Assembly: GCA_024690505.1 (NCBI GenBank)
Contig: JAILPA010000098.1
Span: 1 to 42,735 of the forward strand
DNA from: Prevotella sp.
GTDB lineage: Bacteria; Bacteroidota; Bacteroidia; Bacteroidales; Bacteroidaceae
DNA length: 42,735 nt
Reading direction: 5' to 3'
Shown: piece after piece, positions 35,347 through 42,735 of the stretch
Position numbering within the stretch: position 1 is the first letter of the stretch
Layout of the letters: each line of letters opens with the position of its first letter
The notes under the pieces: model-generated
What the model was told of the DNA's origin: nothing
Seen by the model: only the letters and a program-made list of their open reading frames with translations
Databases searched by the model: none
Made by a program: the position numbers and the translations under genes

Positions 35347-37506
35347 TTAGTCTTGGTTCTTGATGTTGATGCACAGCATGGTGAGGTCGTCGTTAGGTTC
35401 GGCTCCGTTGCGGTGTTTCTCAACTTCTTCTTTCAGCATCTCCACTGTCTGTCGTGAGCTGACGAATGTGTGGGTGTTCATAATATCCAGCAGGTGGTCG
35501 TCGCCAAACTGCTCCTGGCTCATGTTCTCGGCTTCGTTCAGTCCGTCGGTGTAGACGAAGATGGGCCGGCAGCGTATGTCAGTTATCTCTTCTCCGATGT
35601 ACTCCAGTCCCGGCCATAGTCCTACGGGTGCGTTGGGCTCCATTTCCATGAAGCTGTAGCTTGTTTGTGCGCCTTCTCCGTTGCCTATGACGGGTGGGTT
35701 GTGGCCGGCATTGCAGAAGTAGAGGTGTCCGGTGCTGAGGTCGATGAGCCCCATGAACATGGTTACGAACATGCCCTGCTCGTTGTCCTCGCCCAGTTCG
35801 TCGTTCATGCGTGTGGCAATCTCTGCCGGCATCAGTCCTTGCTTGGCCAGTGTTCGGAAGAGTCGTGTGGCCTGTGCCATGAAGAGCGATGCCGGTACGC
35901 CCTTTCCGCTGACGTCGCCCAGTGCGAAGTAGAGCTGGTGGTCGATGAGCAGGAAGTTGTAGAGGTCGCCTCCCACCTCCTTGGCGGGTGTCATGGATGC
36001 ATAGAGGTCCATCTGTTCGTCCTCTGGGAATGTGCTGGGCACCATGCCCATCTGTATGTCGCGTGCTATTCGCAGTTCGCTCTCTATGCGCTCCTTGGCT
36101 GCCGTTGTCTCCTCTATCACTTGGTTGGCGGCTTTGAGGTCGGCGTAGGCCACCTGTAGCTTGCCGTGTGCCTGCTTCAGCCGGCGTGCGCTTCTGATAC
36201 GGAAGAAGAGGAAGATGGCCAGCGAGACGATGATGATGGAGATGATGATGATGATGTTGCGGAAGCGTGTGCGCTCCTGCTCCATCCTCATGCGTTCCTG
36301 GTCCATGCGCAGCCGCTCGTTCTTCATCTCGAGCACATTCAGTCCGAACTTCGAGCTGAGGGTGTTCAGTGCCTCTTTCGTCTCGGCTTTGTTGATGGAG
36401 TCGTTGATGATGTACATCTCGCGGTACAGCTCGGCAGCTTCCTCAAATCGGTTCAGTCCCATCATAATGGCAGCCCTCTGCTGGCGCACCTTCACGGCCA
36501 CCGACATGTCGCTCGATGCCTTCATCTGCTCCATGCGGCGGGTGTTGTAGCCCAGTGCCTCCTGGTATTTGCCCTGTCGCAGGCTCAGCTCGGCGCGGTA
36601 GAGGTTCCATGCCATGCCCACGTAGTCGTCCTCCAGTCCTACGCGCTTGATGTGGGCCTCGGCTTCCTGCAGTGCTGTGGCGGCGTTTTCAGTCAGTCCC
36701 AGTCCCAGGTCGGCCTGTGCACATGCGATGTTGTAGTAGGAGAGGTAGATGTCATCGTAGCCAGTGCCTGCCATGTGTTTCTCCTCAATGAAATGGTTGA
36801 GGAATTCTTTCCATCTTACCGTGAGCTGCTTCAGGTCGTTGTACTGCTTGCTGTCGTTGAGCACGTTGCCGTACGTGACATAGAGCTCTGAGAGGTTCGA
36901 GGGCAGCGGCTTTACCTGCGACAGGAAGTCGACTGCCTGCTGGAACGACTTGATGCTCTGCTCGGTGTCGTGGGTTCCTTCGTAGGCATTGCCCAGTGCG
37001 AAGTAGGCAATGCCCATGCCGAAGTTGTCGTTGCGCTGGCGGGCATCATCGAACATGGCTTGGGCTTCGCGTATGCCATCGTCGGTCTTGCCTTCGTAGA
37101 TGTAGGTGTTGGCCAGATACGACCATGCCTCATAGTAGAAGTGCCACTGCTGGTGCTTTTTCAGGAACTCCAGGTCGGCAGGTACGGTGGCATAGACCGA
37201 GTCGTTCATATCGTTGTTGTAGAACAGCACCACGCGGTTCAGACGTGCGTCGGCCTCTTCGTGCGCGTTATGCTGGCGCTGGGTCTCGGCCAGGAGCTCA
37301 TTCACGCAGCGCAACTGGTAATTTATGTCGCCTGTCTCCTGGCTTAGCTGGAACAGGTTGCCGTAGATGACGATGCGCAGGGAGTCGTTGGCGGTGGCCA
37401 GTTTTGCACGCAGGTTATCAGCCAAATCAGCCTTTGCCGGCAGACTTTTTCCGCAGGCAATAATGGCACAAAGTGCCACAAATAGAACTTTTTTAATCGT
37501 GTTCAA
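35347..37506 (-). CDS. TPR-containing SpoIIE/PP2C-type serine phosphatase
   Basis: Signal/TM N-terminus, TPR-like helices, TM, coiled coil, then MTPAKEVGGDLYNFLLIDHQLYFALGDVSGKGVPASLFMAQATRLFR...TGHLYFCNAGHNPP...FVYTDGLNEAEN. Confidence 0.9.
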   Translation of the reverse strand: MNTIKKVLFVALCAIIACGKSLPAKADLADNLRAKLATANDSLRIVIYGNLFQLSQETGDINYQLRCVNELLAETQRQHNAHEEADARLNRVVLFYNNDMNDSVYATVPADLEFLKKHQQWHFYYEAWSYLANTYIYEGKTDDGIREAQAMFDDARQRNDNFGMGIAYFALGNAYEGTHDTEQSIKSFQQAVDFLSQVKPLPSNLSELYVTYGNVLNDSKQYNDLKQLTVRWKEFLNHFIEEKHMAGTGYDDIYLSYYNIACAQADLGLGLTENAATALQEAEAHIKRVGLEDDYVGMAWNLYRAELSLRQGKYQEALGYNTRRMEQMKASSDMSVAVKVRQQRAAIMMGLNRFEEAAELYREMYIINDSINKAETKEALNTLSSKFGLNVLEMKNERLRMDQERMRMEQERTRFRNIIIIISIIIVSLAIFLFFRIRSARRLKQAHGKLQVAYADLKAANQVIEETTAAKERIESELRIARDIQMGMVPSTFPEDEQMDLYASMTPAKEVGGDLYNFLLIDHQLYFALGDVSGKGVPASLFMAQATRLFRTLAKQGLMPAEIATRMNDELGEDNEQGMFVTMFMGLIDLSTGHLYFCNAGHNPPVIGNGEGAQTSYSFMEMEPNAPVGLWPGLEYIGEEITDIRCRPIFVYTDGLNEAENMSQEQFGDDHLLDIMNTHTFVSSRQTVEMLKEEVEKHRNGAEPNDDLTMLCINIKNQD

Positions 37507-37531
37507 TGTGACAACTGGTAATATATTCGCT

Positions 37532-37540
37532 GCAAAGATA
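37532..37540 (-). promoter_or_regulatory. Bacteroidetes -7 promoter element for the SpoIIE/RsbW/STAS operon
   Basis: TATCTTTGC on the minus strand, 26 bp upstream of start 37506. Confidence 0.7.
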
Positions 37541-37704
37541 CAAAAAACGTGAGAAATCTGAAAGAAAAAGCCCGTTTTATTTTCAGATTTCTCTGCTATT
37601 CTTGTGTAGGGGCTGGATTGCGCTCCGTAACGCGCCGTGTTACAGTTTTAGGGCGGGGGCGTCGTTGGGCGGGGATAGGAGCTTTATGGGTACAAAAATA
37701 AATT

Positions 37705-38035
37705 TTGCTGTCCGCTAAACATTGCAACAGCTTGATTGGGTGGGCGGAATGTCAGGAAAATTCTAATTTGTGAAAATTGCCGTGCGACGGGATTTTTGGA
37801 AAAGCACCGCTTTGAGGGTGGAAAAGGACAGCTTCTTGACCCGAAAAGCGGTACTTTTCCGCCCTTGAAGCTGTCCTTTCCTTTTTGCAGAAATAACGAT
37901 GTAAAGAAAATTCACCATCCGATGCCGTCTTGCATGGATCATTATCCAGCCAAGCCCTATCATCGTCATAACAGATGAGAGCACCCTGATGAAGGATGAA
38001 ATCTGAAAAACGGTAACCGTTTCAGCGGACAGCAA
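37705..38035. mobile_element. possible MITE-like element or remnant (331 bp)
   Basis: Perfect 12-bp terminal inverted repeats TTGCTGTCCGCT (37705-37716) / AGCGGACAGCAA (38024-38035), subterminal palindrome AACGGTAACCGTT, internal four-arm inverted repeat; no clear target-site duplication. Confidence 0.4.
37798..37881. repeat. four-arm crossed inverted repeat
   Basis: A GGAAAAGCACCGCTTT (37798-37813), B GGAAAAGGACAGCTTC (37820-37835), A' AAAGCGGTACTTTTCC (37845-37860), B' GAAGCTGTCCTTTCC (37867-37881). Confidence 0.87.
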
Positions 38036-38042
38036 TAGTACA

Positions 38043-38080
38043 AAAGAAGTGGCACTGCGTGAAAGCAATGCCACTTCTTT
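38043..38080 (-). terminator. rho-independent terminator after tsf
   Basis: AAAGAAGTGGCA (38043-38054) / TGCCACTTCTTT (38069-38080), ~22 bp downstream of the tsf stop on the minus strand, ending in a T run. Confidence 0.8.
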
Positions 38081-38102
38081 ATTGATGATGCTATGGATGA
38101 GC

Positions 38103-39098
38103 TTACTCGGCTACGAGCGTGAAGCGACGGAAGGCAGTGATCTGCAACTCCTTGTCCTGCTTCTTCAGCCATTCGGCAACGTTCAGCTTGTCGCCGTCGC
38201 CAAACTGGAACTCCTGGTCTACGAGGCAGCTCTCCTTCTTGAACTTCTGCACACGGCCCTTGGCAATGCCCTCAATCATGGGCATCTTCAGCTGAGCCTC
38301 GCCCTCGACCTTTGCCTCGGCAATGATCTTACGGGCCTCGTCGGCCTGCTCCTTTGTAATCCAGCCCTTGGCGGTGTTGCTCTCGATGTGATCCTCGCTG
38401 TCCACGTGGGCGGGGTTGATGCCGGCCTTGTTCAGCTTCATGTCAACATACTTCTGAACCTGCTCCAGCTTCGACTTCTCAACGGCGGTCTTGTACTCCT
38501 CGTCAAGAATCTTCGGGTCGATGCTGTTGGCATCAAGTGCGATGGGCTTCATGGCAGCCACCTGCATGGCCAGCTTGTGGCCCACCTCGGCGTTGTCCTT
38601 GTTCAACTGAACCATGGTGCAGAGCATGTGCTTGCCCATGTGGTCGTAGACCTCAACGTTCTCGCCCTCGAGGGTGAGGTAGCCGTCGAGCTCCATCTTC
38701 TCACCGGTGATGCCCGAGCGCTGTGTGACAGCCTCCTGAGCAGTCTGGCCGTTGATGCTGAGTTCCTTCACCTCGTCGATGGTCTTGCACTTTGCAGCAA
38801 CGGCAGCGTCGAGGATGCTGCGGGTCAGGGCGATGAAGTCGGCACCATTGGCCACGAAGTCGGTCTCGCACTTCAGGGCAATCATGGCGGCAAAGCCATT
38901 CTCGCTCTTCACCAGCACACAGCCGTTCGAGGTCTCGCGGTCGCTGCGCTTGGCAGCGATAGCCAGGCCGCGCTCGCGGAGCAGCTCCTTGGCACGGTCA
39001 AAGTCACCCTCAGCCTCGGTCAAGGCTTTTTTTACGTCGGCCAGACCGGCACCGGTCATGGCACGGAGTTTTTTGATGTCGTCTATTGAAATAGCCAT
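38103..39098 (-). CDS. tsf: elongation factor Ts
   Basis: MAISIDDIKKLRAMTGAGLADVKKALTEAEGDFDRAKELLRERGLAIAAKRSDRETSNG; 331 aa. Confidence 0.98.
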   Translation of the reverse strand: MAISIDDIKKLRAMTGAGLADVKKALTEAEGDFDRAKELLRERGLAIAAKRSDRETSNGCVLVKSENGFAAMIALKCETDFVANGADFIALTRSILDAAVAAKCKTIDEVKELSINGQTAQEAVTQRSGITGEKMELDGYLTLEGENVEVYDHMGKHMLCTMVQLNKDNAEVGHKLAMQVAAMKPIALDANSIDPKILDEEYKTAVEKSKLEQVQKYVDMKLNKAGINPAHVDSEDHIESNTAKGWITKEQADEARKIIAEAKVEGEAQLKMPMIEGIAKGRVQKFKKESCLVDQEFQFGDGDKLNVAEWLKKQDKELQITAFRRFTLVAE

Positions 39099-39107
39099 TT
39101 GTCTATG

Positions 39108-39249
39108 CCCCCCAGAGTGAGGGGGCTGGGGGTCTGAACAAGCGTTGAATCAGACCGTTTAATTTGTTGGTTGTTCGGTTCTTTTTAGTGAGGGGGTTGG
39201 AGTGTTTGCGCTTGTTCAGACCTCCACCCCCCTCACTTCAGGGGGGGGC
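39108..39249. repeat. large inverted repeat in the rpsB-tsf intercistronic space
   Basis: AGTGAGGGGGCTGGGGGTCTGAACAAGCG (39116-39144) versus CGCTTGTTCAGACCTCCACCCCCCTCACT (39209-39237), extra copy AGTGAGGGGGTTGGAG (39187-39202), outer GCCCCCC/GGGGGGGC arms. Confidence 0.9.
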
Positions 39250-39254
39250 TAAAG

Positions 39255-40094
39255 TTACTCAGCAGCGGGAGCTTCTTCCTCCTCCTTGGCAGCGGGAGCA
39301 GCCTCTTCCTCGGCCACAGCCTCTTCCTTGCGGGCGCGGCGTGCGGGGCGCTTCTCCTCTGCTTCGGCTTCAGTCTGGGCGTCAGCAGCCTTTTCGTCGG
39401 CCTTCTCAACCTTGCGCTCCTCAATGCCCTCGGCAATGGCGGCGCAGCAGGCGTTCAGAATCACCTCGACGGAGTCCTTGGCATCGTCGTTGGCGGGAAT
39501 GACGAAGTCGATGTTCTTGGGGTCGCTGTTGGTATCGACGATACCAAACACGGGGATACCCAGGCGGTTGGCCTCAGCCACGGCGATGTGCTCCTTCATC
39601 ACGTCGACAACGAACAAGGCGCTGGGCAGACGGGTGAGGTCGGCAATAGAACCGAGGTTCTTCTCCAGCTTGGCACGCTGGCGGGTGATCTGAAGCAGCT
39701 CGCGCTTCGACAGGTTGCTGAACGTGCCGTCCTGCATGAGCTTGTCAATGTTGGACATCTTCTTCACGGCCTTGCGGATGGTGGGGAAGTTGGTGAGCAT
39801 ACCGCCCGGCCAACGCTCGATGACGTAAGGCATAGCGATGCTGGTTGCCTTCTCGGCAATCACTTCTTTAGTCTGTTTCTTAGTTCCTACAAAGAGGATT
39901 TTCTTGCCCTGGCGGGCAATGTTCTTCAAAGCCTCGGCGGCTTCGTCGATCTTGACCACGGTCTTGTGGAGGTCGATGATGTGGATGCCGTTACGCTCGG
40001 TGTAGATATAGGGAGCCATAGCGGGGTTCCACTTGCGCTTCAGGTGGCCAAAGTGGCAACCGGCCTGGAGCAGCATGTCAAAATTAGTTCTCAT
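39255..40094 (-). CDS. rpsB: 30S ribosomal protein S2 with Glu/Ala-rich C-terminal extension
   Basis: LLQAGCHFGHLKRKWNPAMAPYIYTERNGIHIIDLHKT; tail EERKVEKADEKAADAQTEAEAEEKRPARRARKEEAVAEEEAAPAAKEEEEAPAAE. Confidence 0.98.
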   Translation of the reverse strand: MRTNFDMLLQAGCHFGHLKRKWNPAMAPYIYTERNGIHIIDLHKTVVKIDEAAEALKNIARQGKKILFVGTKKQTKEVIAEKATSIAMPYVIERWPGGMLTNFPTIRKAVKKMSNIDKLMQDGTFSNLSKRELLQITRQRAKLEKNLGSIADLTRLPSALFVVDVMKEHIAVAEANRLGIPVFGIVDTNSDPKNIDFVIPANDDAKDSVEVILNACCAAIAEGIEERKVEKADEKAADAQTEAEAEEKRPARRARKEEAVAEEEAAPAAKEEEEAPAAE

Positions 40095-40277
40095 TGTTTT
40101 CGATGCTTAATAATGTTGTTTACTTTCTTTTTAATCTTTGTTCAGACCAACCCTGTGGTAATCAAATTAGTAATGAGTAATTGAGTAATGATGGTTACTC
40201 TTGCCACTCCATCACTTAAGAGTCCTCAGAGTTTAGATACTAAACCGTTCAGTTTCCTTGGGGGTAATGCGCTCATA

Positions 40278-40286
40278 GCAAAGGTA
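40278..40286 (-). promoter_or_regulatory. Bacteroidetes -7 promoter element for rpsB-tsf
   Basis: TACCTTTGC on the minus strand, ~185 bp upstream of rpsB. Confidence 0.65.
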
Positions 40287-40321
40287 ATCATCATTGCTCA
40301 TTGCTGACACCCTCACAAGGA

Positions 40322-40708
40322 TTAACGCTTACTGAACTGGAAGCGACGACGTGCCTTCGGCTGTCCGGGCTTCTTGCGCTCCACCTCGCGGCTGTCGCGG
40401 GTGAGGAATCCCTGGAGCTTCAGGGCCTTCTTGTCCTCGGCATTGATCTTTACCAGTGCACGGGCGATGGCCATGCGAAGTGCCTGGCTCTGACCGGTGA
40501 AACCGCCACCGTCGAGGTTAGCCTTGATGTCATACTTCTCGGCGCATTCCAGCAGGTTCAGGGGCTGCTTCACCACATACTGCAGAATGGCTGAGGGGAA
40601 ATATTCGGTTATGTCCTTCTTGTTGATCGTAATCTTGCCGGTACCCTCCGACAGGTAAACGCGAGCCACTGAGCTCTTGCGACGACCTATTGCGTTAATG
40701 TATTCCAT
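40322..40708 (-). CDS. rpsI: 30S ribosomal protein S9
   Basis: AIGRRKSSVARVYL...GGGFTGQSQALRMAIARAL...DSREVERKKPGQPKARRRFQFSKR. Confidence 0.98.
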   Translation of the reverse strand: MEYINAIGRRKSSVARVYLSEGTGKITINKKDITEYFPSAILQYVVKQPLNLLECAEKYDIKANLDGGGFTGQSQALRMAIARALVKINAEDKKALKLQGFLTRDSREVERKKPGQPKARRRFQFSKR

Positions 40709-40723
40709 CTCTATACCTATTTA

Positions 40724-41185
40724 TTATTTATACTGGTTAATATCGATAGCCTTTGGCTTCTGAGCCTCATGCTTGTGCTCGGTGCCCTCGTAAATGAAGA
40801 GGTTGTTCAGCAGGTGACGGCCTAAGGGGCCTTTGGGCAGCATACCTTTCACGGCATGTTTCAGGATGCGCTCCACGCCGAAGGGCTTCTTGCGCAGCTC
40901 GGCAGGGGTGTTGAAACGCTGTCCGCCGGGATAGCCAGTGTAACGGGTGTAAACCTTGTCAGTCTCTTTGTTGCCGCTGAACTTCACCTTGGCGGCATTG
41001 ATGATGATGACGTTGTCGCCGCAATCCACATGGGGGGTGTAGCTGGGCTTGTACTTGCCACGAATCAGCTTGGCGACCTTAGAAGCCAGTCGGCCCACTA
41101 CCTGATCGGTAGCGTCGATCACGACCCACTCCTTCTTGGCGGTCTCTTTGTTAATCGAGACGGTCTTGTAACTTAAAGTGTTCAT
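40724..41185 (-). CDS. rplM: 50S ribosomal protein L13
   Basis: WVVIDATDQVVGRLASKVAKLIRGKYKPSYTPHVDCGDNVIIINAAKVKFSGNK...MLPKGPLGRHLLNNLFIYEGTEHKHEAQKP. Confidence 0.98.
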   Translation of the reverse strand: MNTLSYKTVSINKETAKKEWVVIDATDQVVGRLASKVAKLIRGKYKPSYTPHVDCGDNVIIINAAKVKFSGNKETDKVYTRYTGYPGGQRFNTPAELRKKPFGVERILKHAVKGMLPKGPLGRHLLNNLFIYEGTEHKHEAQKPKAIDINQYK

Positions 41186-41334
41186 TTCTCCTTGTTAATT
41201 ACTAAAAAACAGATGTTTACTTTTAAAAGTTTAATAAGCTGAGCGCCGATTCACAAACCACGCCGCCTGGCCATAGACGGACGCTATTTACACGACGTTC
41301 ACGGGGGATTCTAAGACCCTCCCCCAATAATCGG
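41186..41334 (-). promoter_or_regulatory. putative structured 5' leader of the L13-S9 operon
   Basis: About 150 nt from the TACCTTTGC promoter to rplM; leader 5' end CCGATT can pair with AATCGG ~85 nt downstream; inner GGGGG...CCCCC and ATAG-CGTCCGT-CTAT hairpins. Confidence 0.45.
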
Positions 41335-41337
41335 ACT

Positions 41338-41346
41338 GCAAAGGTA
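41338..41346 (-). promoter_or_regulatory. Bacteroidetes -7 promoter element for rplM-rpsI
   Basis: TACCTTTGC on the minus strand. Confidence 0.7.
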
Positions 41347-41453
41347 CTACTTTTCCTTGGGATAATCGGCACAAACGGGCGCTATTCCTTAAAGTTTATG
41401 ATTTTTTAACAACATTGCCACAATCGAACGGGTGCACTCTGTTAAATAATTGC

Positions 41454-41462
41454 TATCTTTGC
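41454..41462 (+). promoter_or_regulatory. Bacteroidetes -7 promoter element for the gene at 41511
   Basis: TATCTTTGC, ~48 bp upstream of ATG 41511. Confidence 0.7.
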
Positions 41463-41510
41463 AATTTGAAACCGTGGCAAGTTTCACGAAACAGCAATAG
41501 ACCAAATCAA

Positions 41511-42735
41511 ATGAAAATGATGAAAAACTATTTTCTCGCTTTTCTCCTTACGCTTCTGCTGCCCACATTAGGTAAGGCACAGTCGTTGTCGCATGAGGAG
41601 AAGCTTGTCAACTACAAGATGGAAGCCATTGAAACTGAGGGGGACTCCTATACCGAGGTGACGGTGTCGTACCTTCAGCCTGCAAAGATTCCTGCACAGT
41701 TCGAGGTGCGCTTCTCTATATGGCAGGAGCCAGACTGCCTGCGTCCTTTCGTCAGGGTTGCAGACGGCAAGGGAGTGAATGTAGACTGGAATCGCCTCGA
41801 GTGTGTGTTGATTAATGTTGACAAGGAACAGCCCGAGCCTGTTGGCGGCTATGCAATGGACAAAGACCGCTGCTGGGTGCTGCCCTACTATTCTGTGCGC
41901 CGCACAAACAAACAGACGTTCAAAGTGCGGTTCAGCCCCGATGCTTTCACGCCCAAGGTGAAGGGCGATGTGAGGAAGATGATGGAAAGGAATCACCTGT
42001 TGCGCTTCTGTGCCCATACGTTTCTAAGGGTTGACCTCTACACCCTTGGCGGAATGCTCATCACCAACCGTCCTTCCACCACGCCCCCTGCAGCATCCAG
42101 CTGCTGGGAGGCAGACGGATGGATTCCCAGCGCAGCGAAGGAGCAGAAGGAGTTCGTCCTTGGCGACATGGGCAACGGCCCCGCTCTAGGCCCTGTACGG
42201 CTGGGGTGGCGGCTGGCCGACGTGCCAAAGAGTGTGGATGGACTCTACGACAACTGGATACGCAGGGTGGAAAAGGAAAACGATCCTGCCGTGGACGAAT
42301 CCGACCTGCGTGAGTGGGTGACGCTCCTCTATTATGACCAAGAGCACAGGCCTGTGCTGGAAAGCAATGTCGTCGACGACCGCATCATCAGTTTCCACGT
42401 GTTGCCCTCAGCCACCAATGTGGTAACAACCAACGGGGTGCGCCTCGGCTCATCGGTTGCCGACTATCAGAAGCGGTTCGGCAATCCCATGTGGGTGGTG
42501 TCGCGCGAGGAGGGAAAGGCCGAGACCTACTATCAGGATGCTTTCACTTTCTGTACCGACCTCAAGAATGTCTATACACGGACTGACGGTGCCAACATCA
42601 ACAGGTTCAAGCCGGGAGCCGTCATCAGCAGGATAGAATATTCCGTCTCGCCCGACAAAGTGAAGGACGTGCCTGCACCCCCCAAGCCAATAGGCACCTA
42701 TACTACCACTATCACCGCGGGAACACAGGATACTG
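41511..42735 (+). CDS. secreted protein of unknown function (partial, runs off the window end; not in the ORF track)
   Basis: Open from ATG 41511 to the window edge: MKMMKNYFLAFLLTLLLPTLGKAQSLSHEEKLVNYKMEAIETEGDSYTEVTVSYLQPAKIPAQFEVRFSIWQEPDC...; read codon by codon with no stop. Confidence 0.82.
   Translation, partial: MKMMKNYFLAFLLTLLLPTLGKAQSLSHEEKLVNYKMEAIETEGDSYTEVTVSYLQPAKIPAQFEVRFSIWQEPDCLRPFVRVADGKGVNVDWNRLECVLINVDKEQPEPVGGYAMDKDRCWVLPYYSVRRTNKQTFKVRFSPDAFTPKVKGDVRKMMERNHLLRFCAHTFLRVDLYTLGGMLITNRPSTTPPAASSCWEADGWIPSAAKEQKEFVLGDMGNGPALGPVRLGWRLADVPKSVDGLYDNWIRRVEKENDPAVDESDLREWVTLLYYDQEHRPVLESNVVDDRIISFHVLPSATNVVTTNGVRLGSSVADYQKRFGNPMWVVSREEGKAETYYQDAFTFCTDLKNVYTRTDGANINRFKPGAVISRIEYSVSPDKVKDVPAPPKPIGTYTTTITAGTQDT

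Noticed and set aside
37763-38074. 103-aa minus ORF in the tsf-SpoIIE gap
   Set aside because: Spans inverted repeats and a terminal repeat of the MITE-like segment; no clear motif. Might be a transposase remnant but unsupported.

Overview
The window is chromosomal DNA from a Bacteroidales (Prevotella-like) genome. Protein content and repeated TAnnTTTGC promoter cores support this assignment. It holds about 34 credible genes. Housekeeping genes are der, dnaA, folB, thyA, typA and an rplM-rpsI-rpsB-tsf cluster. Envelope and secreted genes include an amidase, an MCE/MlaD protein, an M6-type protease, lipoproteins, a 51-bp-repeat 'beta-flower'-like protein and three consecutive giant modular surface proteins. 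There is also a SpoIIE/RsbW/STAS partner-switching module and a receiver-PPDK_N fusion. No rRNA, tRNA, CRISPR array or intact IS/prophage was recognised. The most unusual signals lie between genes. Several gaps, mostly at gene 3' ends, carry self-similar arrays of palindromes. Each locus uses its own word, with nested or competing pairings and some compensatory changes (4703-4860, 12587-12864, 22763-22848, 39108-39249, 37798-37881). Pyrimidine-rich heptamer arrays abut start codons at three loci. A 331-bp MITE-like segment with perfect 12-bp terminal inverted repeats sits between tsf and the SpoIIE gene. One giant surface protein appears to be a mosaic of its two neighbours and is followed by a 57-aa ORF absent from the ORF track. 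Family calls come from reading the sequences only; no searches or folding were run.
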